From Charina bottae (Eukaryota > Chordata > Lepidosauria > Squamata > Charinaidae), in assembly GCA_023362775.1 (NCBI GenBank), contig JALMGJ010000002.1:37163914-37227913 (forward strand): a stretch of DNA of 64,000 nt, read 5' to 3'. Shown here piece after piece: positions 15,001-24,000 of this stretch (positions within the stretch are counted from its first letter, which is position 1; each line of letters opens with the position of its first letter). Both the position numbers and the translations under genes were made by a program. The notes under the pieces were generated by a model that worked only from the letters and a program-made list of their open reading frames with translations, was not told where the DNA came from and did no database searches.

Positions 15001-18000
15001 TCAAGGATTTTGAAGCTTTCCTCCAACCTGGCCCCCTGGAGATCTGCTGGGACTGGGACTTGCCAAGACTTCCCAGCCCACATAGCCCAAAGCCCAAGTC
15101 TGTCCTGTTTGTCTTCAGAATCAACCCAAGGGCTGGGTTGCTGGTCGTTCCACTTGACAGCATGGGGGTGGAGACTTAGGCTTGATTCACCCATCATGCA
15201 AAACCATAGCTTGCTTAGCTGTGGTTTAATAACTGAGCCAGAGATGGCTGGGTTCATCAAGGATGTGAAGGCATCAGCCATGACTTGCAAACCACAGTGG
15301 CTCTTTCCATCCAAAACACTAAAGTAAAAACAAAAGCTGTGCTATGGTTTAGCCCAGTGTTTCTCAACCTCAGCAACTTGAAGATGGGTGGACTTCGACT
15401 CCCAGAATTCCCCAGCCAGTATGCTGGCTGGGGAATTCTGGGAGTCGAAGTCCACCCATCTTCAAGTTGCTGAGGTTGAGAAACACTGGTTTAGCCCAAT
15501 GTGCAGACTCAGTCTTAATTGGACATCTCAAGAATATCCTGGAGATTAATGATCCCAACCCCTCACTTTCATACCGGAGGTTCCTGAGATTGATAAAGAG
15601 ACCAAAAAGGTGGAAGTGACTACTTGATTGCTTAAAATGTATTGTATGTTACACATATTTATACCACCTACTCAAACAACTCTGAGCAGTGTAAAGGTAA
15701 AGGAGCAGTATAAAGGTAAAGGTTCCCCCCGCACAGTTGTGCAGTCGTGTCCGACTCTAGGGGCCGGTGCTCATCTCCGTTCGTTAGCCGAAGAGCCAGC
15801 GTTGTCCGAAGACGCTTCCACGGTCATGTGGCCGGCATGACGCACGTGGAACGCTGTTACCTTCCCACCGAAGTGGTACCTATTCATCTACTTGCATTTG
15901 CATGCTTTCGAATTGCTAGGTTGGCAAGAGCTGGGGCGAGTGCGGGAGCTCACTCCGTCACGCGGGGCTAGGGATTCGAACCTCCGAAATTGCGATCTTC
16001 CGATCGACAAGCCTGGCATCTTACCCGCTGAGCCACCACGCCCCTTTCTTTCTTTCTGAGCAGTATACAGTCTAAAATAATGTAAAACACAATCCCGAGA
16101 TAACACCCCGCAACTTGCCATGAAAACCAACAACCCAGCCAGCCCCATGATAAAAACAACAGCAAGACGTAACTCAGTGGCTGCCCATTCATCATCTGAT
16201 CATGTGCCCAAAGCCTCCTAAAAGCAAGTGTCTTCCTTCTCCAGTCTGGAATTCCAGGAGTGAATGGACCAGTTGCATCTGTGGGAGCAACATGATCCAC
16301 AGCAATGGGGCAGTCGCCCCAAAGTCCTGCTCCCGGGTCCATACTCCTCTCACCTCTTGTGGCGATGGGACCCTCTCTAGATGTTCTCACAGGATGGGCA
16401 GAATCATTCTGAAGGAGGGATTCCTTAATGATGATGGTGATATGAGAAGCATCTCTGTTTCCCTCAGATAGAAGACCTCCAGCAATTCTATCCCAACAAC
16501 CTTTTGGAGACGGGGAATGATCTTCTGTTCTTTTGGGTTGCCCGGATGGTGATGCTGGGAAAACAGCTAACTGGAGAACTGCCTTTCTCTCAGGTGAGTC
16601 TTGGGTTTTGGAGAACTTGGGCTTCAGTGACCTGAGGGTACAGTAGGAATACCCATCAGAGGGATAGAAGCCAAAACACCCATTAACAAAGACTAACCTT
16701 TGCTTAGTCTTGGCTAACTTCTTCCATAGATAATATTGCCTTCTCCCTCACAGTCTGCATTTTCTAAAGTAATATTGTCACCCTATTGAATTCCAGCTCT
16801 TAATTTTTCTGTCATCCTGAAATCACTCCTGTTTGGGCTGTTACATTGCTTGACATCCCCTGTATTTGTCTCTCTGAATTCAGCTTAAATTGTTCTATTG
16901 TACTTTCTGTCACCCCGGATCATAACTGGGGGACTATAATGGCCTTTTATTGTCTTCCCAGTTATATATCCTAGATCAGAGGTAAGCAATTTTGTGCCCT
17001 TCACTGTTCGATTGCACTCCACCAGCTACAGCCAATAGTCGGTGAAGAATTGTAGAAACCATAGCCTAAAATTGCCAGGGAACATCACATTGTCTACATC
17101 TGTTTTTGCTGAAGAACCATAATACACGTACTACAGGATAGGTGGTTTGGTTGGGATTTTAAACATCCAGAATGTAGCTAATTACAAGTAGTCCTCACTT
17201 AACGACCACAATAGGGACCAGAAAATTGGTTAAGTGCTGCGGTCATTAAGTGAGTCACCACATGACCAGACCTGATTTTATGACCATTTTTATTATGGAC
17301 ATTAAGTGAATCACCGCAGTTGTTCAGCTGATCACCGTGGTCGTTAAGCAAATCCAGCTTCCCCAATAAACGTTTTTTGCTGGAAACCGGCAAAAGTCAC
17401 AAATTACGATCATGTGACCACGGGATGCTACAACTGGTCGTAAATGCGAGCCGGCTGCCAAGCACCCAAATTGCGATCATGTGACCATGGGGGTGGTGCA
17501 ACGGTTTGCAATGGTCGTAAGTGCGAGTACATGTTGTAAAGCACTTTTTCTGAGGCTGTCGTAACTTTGGACCGTCGTTAAATAAACGGTTGTTAAGCGA
17601 GGACTACCTGTACAAGGAATCGTAGTAATACAAATTATCTGGAGAAAAATCAGGTTGCCTTCTGCTGATCAAGGGCTACCACACTACTCTCCCAGAGCAC
17701 AGGACATGATCTTAACTTACAGGATGACAGCTTGTATGTCTGGAGAGTTTTCTTAACGGTATTTGTTCATCAGTGGGATCAATTAGGGTGGGCTTCTCTC
17801 CTAGGTGTACTGTATATAAACAGAGGACACACAGCCATCGATTAGAGATGCTTGAACTTGGACTGAGCAGAAGGTTGGACCCGGTTACTTAAGTGGCCCC
17901 TCTCAGTTCTAGGATTTTATGAATTCTGGGTCTGAGAAAACCGGGTGTGACTGTGGGTCCAAGGGGAAGATTTTTAGCAGAGCCGTGTGCTCCATCCTCT

Positions 18001-21000
18001 CTTCTTTCTCTCTGCTTCAGGTGTTCCTTCACTCGTTGATCCATGATGCTCATGGCAGGAAAATGAGTAAATCTCTTGGGAATGTGATCGACCCTTTGGA
18101 TGTTATTCATGGGGCCTCTCTGCAGGTATGTTCTTTTTGGTGCATTAAATCAAGAGTTTTCCACGTGGCGTTCCTTTTGAGTTTTAAAAAAAAAATCTTC
18201 CAGTTGGGCTTGTTCCTAAATCAGTGGATGTAGGATTGTAGCCTGAAGACTCAGAACCGTCTTAGAAAAGGGAGTGAGGAATGCTTCCTGGGTGTGATGG
18301 AAGGTGTCTACGAAGGGGGAGGTGATGTGATGGACTACAGTAATGCAGATGGTTCTCAGGAAGGAGGGAGCACATTCCAAGGAGGGGGGGGAGAGATAAG
18401 AGACAACACAGCCTGGAGCAGGACCATGAGAAGAGAAAGAAATTCAGAGTAGCCACGCCCTAGAACCACCCAGGTTATTTCCCTTTAGGTTAGAGTAGAA
18501 TAGGTTTAGTCTGGCAAGATCGATGTTGGGCCTAGCTCAAGAACAACACAGAATCAATCCAGCCATGTTCAGTTCTTTATTTGCTTACACCGTATAGACA
18601 ATGTGCTCCCTCCTTCCTGAGAACCAGCTGCGTTACTGTAGTCCCATCACAATGGGAGGCTTAAAGAAGCCATGGGGGGAGCGGGGTCTTATATCATGAA
18701 AAGCATGGGAAAAGTGCTGCCAAATTTGGGTGCTTTGATTTTGGGGGAGGTTTGGGGAAGCTGTAAAAATGGGGTTGGGGGTTGCATGGAGGTGGGCTTC
18801 CCATTGGTCACTGGCGGCTTCTATTCCTGTTTCAGGTCCTACAGCAGAAGCTGAAGGATAGCAATTTGAGTCCACAAGAGATCGTCATTGGTTCCGAAGG
18901 CCTGGTAAGCCCTTTTCCTTCTTGGACCCCACCCCTTTTTATTTCCCTGGCCTCTGAGTGACCTCACTCCTCCCCTCTCTGCTCCCTTTCAGCTGCAAAA
19001 TTTTCCTCAAGGAATTCCAGAGAGTGGCTCTGATGCTCTACGGTTTGCTCTCTGCTGTTACGATGCCCACGGTGAGAAATTCATTCATTCATTCATTCAT
19101 TCATGATGTTGATACATTGCTGGCACCGCAAAGACTCCTAGCGATGTACAATATCTCTAATAACAAGAACAAGAAAAGCAAACAGTTTATTAGACTTACA
19201 TGGCCATCTGTCAAGCTCCATGTGGTTGGCCAACCAAGGAGGCTAGAACAATACAGATTTTGGAAAAGCATCTTTCATGCTGGTCTGGGTTGAAAACATA
19301 ACCTTGAAAACTGTAAGGGTCAATTCCCAGCCAGACTTACACTGAATTAATTAAGGTGGTGTCTCTCTGAATTGTTTTCTTCTCACATCTCATAGCTGAG
19401 CTGTGTTGCCCCTTCTTGGATAAACCAAATGCTTTGTCCTTTAGCTTCCCACTCTCTCTCTCACCGCCAAATTGAAGAGACTCAAGGGAGTTTGTATTAA
19501 AAGAAACGCAGTAAAAAGTAATAATCTAAGGTACAAAAAATTAAAACAACGCTATAGGAAAGTTCATTAAAAAAACATTTTCAACCATTCCTTATTCATC
19601 ATCACTTGGGATCACAAAACCCTTCAGCCAGATTTTCAAGACCTTTCTAAGTAGAGCAGGGAGGGGATCGAATGAACCTTGGGGGGAGTGGTATCCCATT
19701 GACAGAGAAGGCACACTTCCATTGCCCCTCAATGTAAAACCAATAGAAACAGATACAGGAAAACAAAAACTTAAAACCAAGAAAATAAACAATTGTCCGT
19801 ATTTCTCTAAGGCAGTGTTTCTCAACCTTGGCAACTTTAAGATGTGTGGACTTCAACTCCCAGAATTCCCCAGCCAGCTTGGGGAGTTCTGGGAGTTGAA
19901 GTCCATGCATCTTGAAGTTGCCAAGGTTGAGAGACACTGCTCTAAGGTGCTCTGGCTATAAATTAACTACAGCTGGTCATGGAGAAGTAGATGGCTAGAA
20001 AAAAGAAGATTGCAAAATACTTACATGGGGCCCCTACTGTGCTGCAATCCCCAGTTGATTATCAGCAGCTTTGGGTATGGGGTTTCTTTTGAAAGCCATG
20101 CCAAGAGTTAGACTGTAGATCATTTAGTACACTAGTACATACTTTCTTCAAGACGTTCAGGTGGCATACATGGTATCCTGGCCAGGTTTTTCACCTTCAC
20201 CCTTTGAGATAAGCTGCTCAGAATGCTCGTTTCCATCTCAGATTACAGTTTGTTCTTTTGGGGGGGTGGGCACCTACAGGCACACTTCTGAACAAAGCAT
20301 TGGACTGCTGTTCTTCGCCATTTTCACTTTCTAAGAATGTCTATATGTATGGGACCCAGGCATTTTTATAAATAATGTTGATGCTGGAGATTAATTTTTT
20401 TTGTCTGAAGCCTTGGATTTTTGGGTTTTGGGGTTTTTTTTTGGTGACTTCAAGTTGGTCTTGACTTCTGGAAACTGCCTGGACAAGTCCATGAAGTTTT
20501 CATGGCATCCTTCTTTCAAAAGTGGTTTGCCACTGCCTCCTCCTTAGGGCTAAGAGAGAGGGACTGGCCCAAAGTCACCCAGCTGTCTTACGTCATCAAG
20601 TCAGGACTGGAACTCGCAGTCTCTTAGGTTCTATCCCTGTGCCTTTGATCACTGCACCAAACTGGCTTTCTTGCAGCACCCATTCTCCCATTTATTTATT
20701 TAGCTTTAAAGGAGATGTAAAAAATTAGGAAAGCTGGGGCATCAGGAGGGATAGTATGGGAGACATCAATAGGCACCATGTAGCTAGCCCTGACTTTATG
20801 AAATAACACAGCTATTAGTCGTGGTGAATTAATGACAACTGTCTTACCATAGGTGGACTTGAAAATTGAGACTCCACTTAATTTATCTCCAAACAGGCAC
20901 CAGTATTAATCTGGATATGGCAGCCATGGAGAAAGCCTCCCGTTTCTGTAATAAGGTGTGGAACGCTCTAAAGTTCACTCTGGCAGCCTTGGGAGAAGGG

Positions 21001-24000
21001 TTTGCCCCACTGGATCCAGAGAAGGTAACTGGGAGGGATGACTGTGATGAGGTTGTGGAAAGATGTTTGAAAATGGCACTGTCTTTCATTGTGTGGAGTG
21101 AAAGCCGGATTTAGACATTTGTTGTTTATTCGTTCAGTCGCTTCCGACTCTTCGTGACTTCATGGACCAGCCCATGCCAGAGCTTCCTGTCGGCCGTCGC
21201 CACCCCCAGCTCCCCCACGGTCGAGTCCGTCACCTCCAGAATATCATCCATCCATCTTGCCCTTGGTCGGCCCCTCTTCCTTTTGCCTTCCACTTTCCCT
21301 AGCATCAGCATCTTCTCCAGGGTATCTTGTCTTCTCATTATGTGGCCAAAGTCCTTCAGTTTTGCCTTTAATATCATTCCCTCAAGTGAGCAGTCTGGCT
21401 TTATTTCCTGGAGTATGGACTGGTTTGATCTTCTTGCAGTCCAAGGCACTCTCAGAATTTTCCTCCAACACCACAGTTCAAAAGCATCTATCTTCCTTTG
21501 CTCAGCCTTCCTATATCCAATTTCAGGTTTCAGGTGATCTTCCTAACCGTGGGTGCCCAGGTGGTGTTGAAGAGCATTGGATGTAGGTCCACCTTTGGTC
21601 AAGAAGTAAGAAGAGGCATAGATAAATAACTTTAGGTCCTCAAATATTGTGGATCTTCTGAACCTTGGGTCCTCTGGTAGTCTTGATAACTAACCCATAA
21701 AACTAAATTGTGCACTGGTTGTTGCAAGGACAGGCAAGTGGTTGGGTTGCCCGGCAGCTAGAAGTTCATTAAAAAGGTAAAGGTTCCCCCCGCACATTTG
21801 TGCAGTCGTGTCCGACTCTAGGGGGCGGTGCTCATCTCCGTTTGTTAGCCAAAGAGCCAGCGTTGTCCAAAGACGCTTCTGCGGTCATGTGGCCGGCATG
21901 ACGCAGAACGCTGTTACCTTCCCACTGAAGTGGTACCTATTCATCTACTTGCATTTGCATGCTTTTGAATTGCTAGGTTGGCAAGAGCTGGGGTGAGTGT
22001 GGGAGCTCACTCCGCACGCAGGGCTAGGGATTCGAACCTCCGAACTTGCGATCTTGATCAACAAGCCTGGCGTCTTACCCGCTGAGCCACCACGCCCCTT
22101 AGAAGTTCATTATTGCCTCCTAATAATTTTCAGAAGCTGTGTGAGTGGGGCCTGTGCTTCTGCTGTGATTTACCATATAACTACAACTTAGAAATGACCA
22201 TATCTAGAGAGGGACAAGAAATTCCAGTCCCAGCATCTACCACCTTCAACACAACTACAGTGATGGAGAGGAGTTCTGTGCAAATAGGGGCTGTGCTATA
22301 GAAATGTGGGGTAGAGCATTTTTTCCATGTGTGTTATGGTCCACTTTCAAACTCGTCCTTAAAGAGAGGGCCCTTCCTCACCTTTGATCCTCTCTTACCT
22401 CTATATTTATGGCTTCTCTGCAATCAGTTTTTATCTCCTTCCACCTCCCTCTCATTTCAGGAAGGATACGTTTGTTCGTACCCAGCAGGCATCATGACTG
22501 TGTATTATCTTCCTTTACACCCTCCAGGTCTTCCCCAGCTTTCCGATGGACCGGTGGATCTTGAGCCGTCTCTATCACACAGCAGAATGTTGTGCCCAGC
22601 ACTTTGAGAAGTACAAACTGCATTCTGTGGCCAATGCCATTTATCTTTTCTGGCTGCAAGATTTTTGCAGTACCTATGTGGTAAGCTTCCTGTCGACTCA
22701 GGGTTCAGTGACCCCTTGCTGTGGGGTGAGCTTAGTTTGGCCTATGAAAGTATGCAGGTTGATGTTAAGAAGGAAATTGCATAGAGCAGCCTTTCTCAAC
22801 CTTCTGACCCTGGAGGAACCCTTGAAATATTTTTCAGGCCTCGGGGAACCCCTGCACATTCAGGCTCAAATATAGGCCAGAGGTTACAAAATTAGTATAT
22901 TCGTTCCATGGGTAGGCCTGTCTATATGCATTAACAGTGTTCTTACACTAAAAATAAAGAATGAAACTTATCTCTTTAATGTGAAGTTGCCCAAATTTGA
23001 AATAATGTTTTAAATAAATTGTGATCTCCCAGGGAAACCCTAGGTCTGACCTCTCATGGAACCCGAGGGTGCCACGGAACCCTGGTTGAGAAACCCTGGC
23101 ATAGAGAGTCCAGGAATTTGGGGTATTTGATTTTTTGGGTGAGATTCTTCATTGGAGGCCAAGTGAAGTAGGTTCTACATTGGGCTCTTTTTAGTGCATT
23201 TACAGAAAGAAGAGAAGAGAAGAGAAAAAATAATAGAACAGAACACTTTATTGGCCAAGTATGACTAAACATACAAGGAATTTGACTTCGGTGCAAGAGC
23301 TCTCAATGTATTTACCTAACATCAAAAAAATAAACAATAATAAATTACACAATCAAGAAAAGAAAAATTAAGAAAAAATAATACTACAGCTATTTAACTA
23401 ACACATACTCAGATACCTGGATGTGTTGGATTACTATGCCCAGAAGGTGTGCCATGTTTTAAAACAGGCTTCCCCAGGCTGATGGTCAGTTCCAGGAGCT
23501 GCAGTCCAATTCCAGAGCTCATTGGGCCGAGGGCGTGTGTGCTAAGCCTTTCGTGGGCTCCCACGTTTCAGGGCTCCGCCAGGTAACGTGTCGCCATTCT
23601 TTTCCCAGGAGTCTGTCAAACCCATTCTGAGGAGTGGAGATCCAGTTCGCCTCTTGTCTGCTCAGCAGACCTTGCACAGTTGCGTAGACCTGGCCCTGCG
23701 CCTCCTGTCTCCCTTCATGCCTTTCCTCACAGAGGAGCTGTGGCAGCGGCTTCCCAAGACAGACTTGGAGGCTTCTCCTAGTATCTGTGTGGCCAGATAC
23801 CCAGGCGCTGAACATCTGGTGAGTCCACCTTTCCCAGGCCTGGTCTTGGAAGCACCCTTGGTGACCTCCATTGCTTGGGGCAAACGTAGCTCTTCCTCGA
23901 ATAAATTACAGTGAAGTTCTAGGATTTGACTGTACCAAAAAAACAACTGTTCAAGAGTGACGTTCCTCCATTTGTAGAGACATTGGTGTAATCCTGAGGA

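Noticed and set aside
14784..15314. 176-residue minus-strand frame in a synthetase intron
   Set aside because: No domain, signal peptide or splice-linked partner; its composition looks like translated non-coding DNA.
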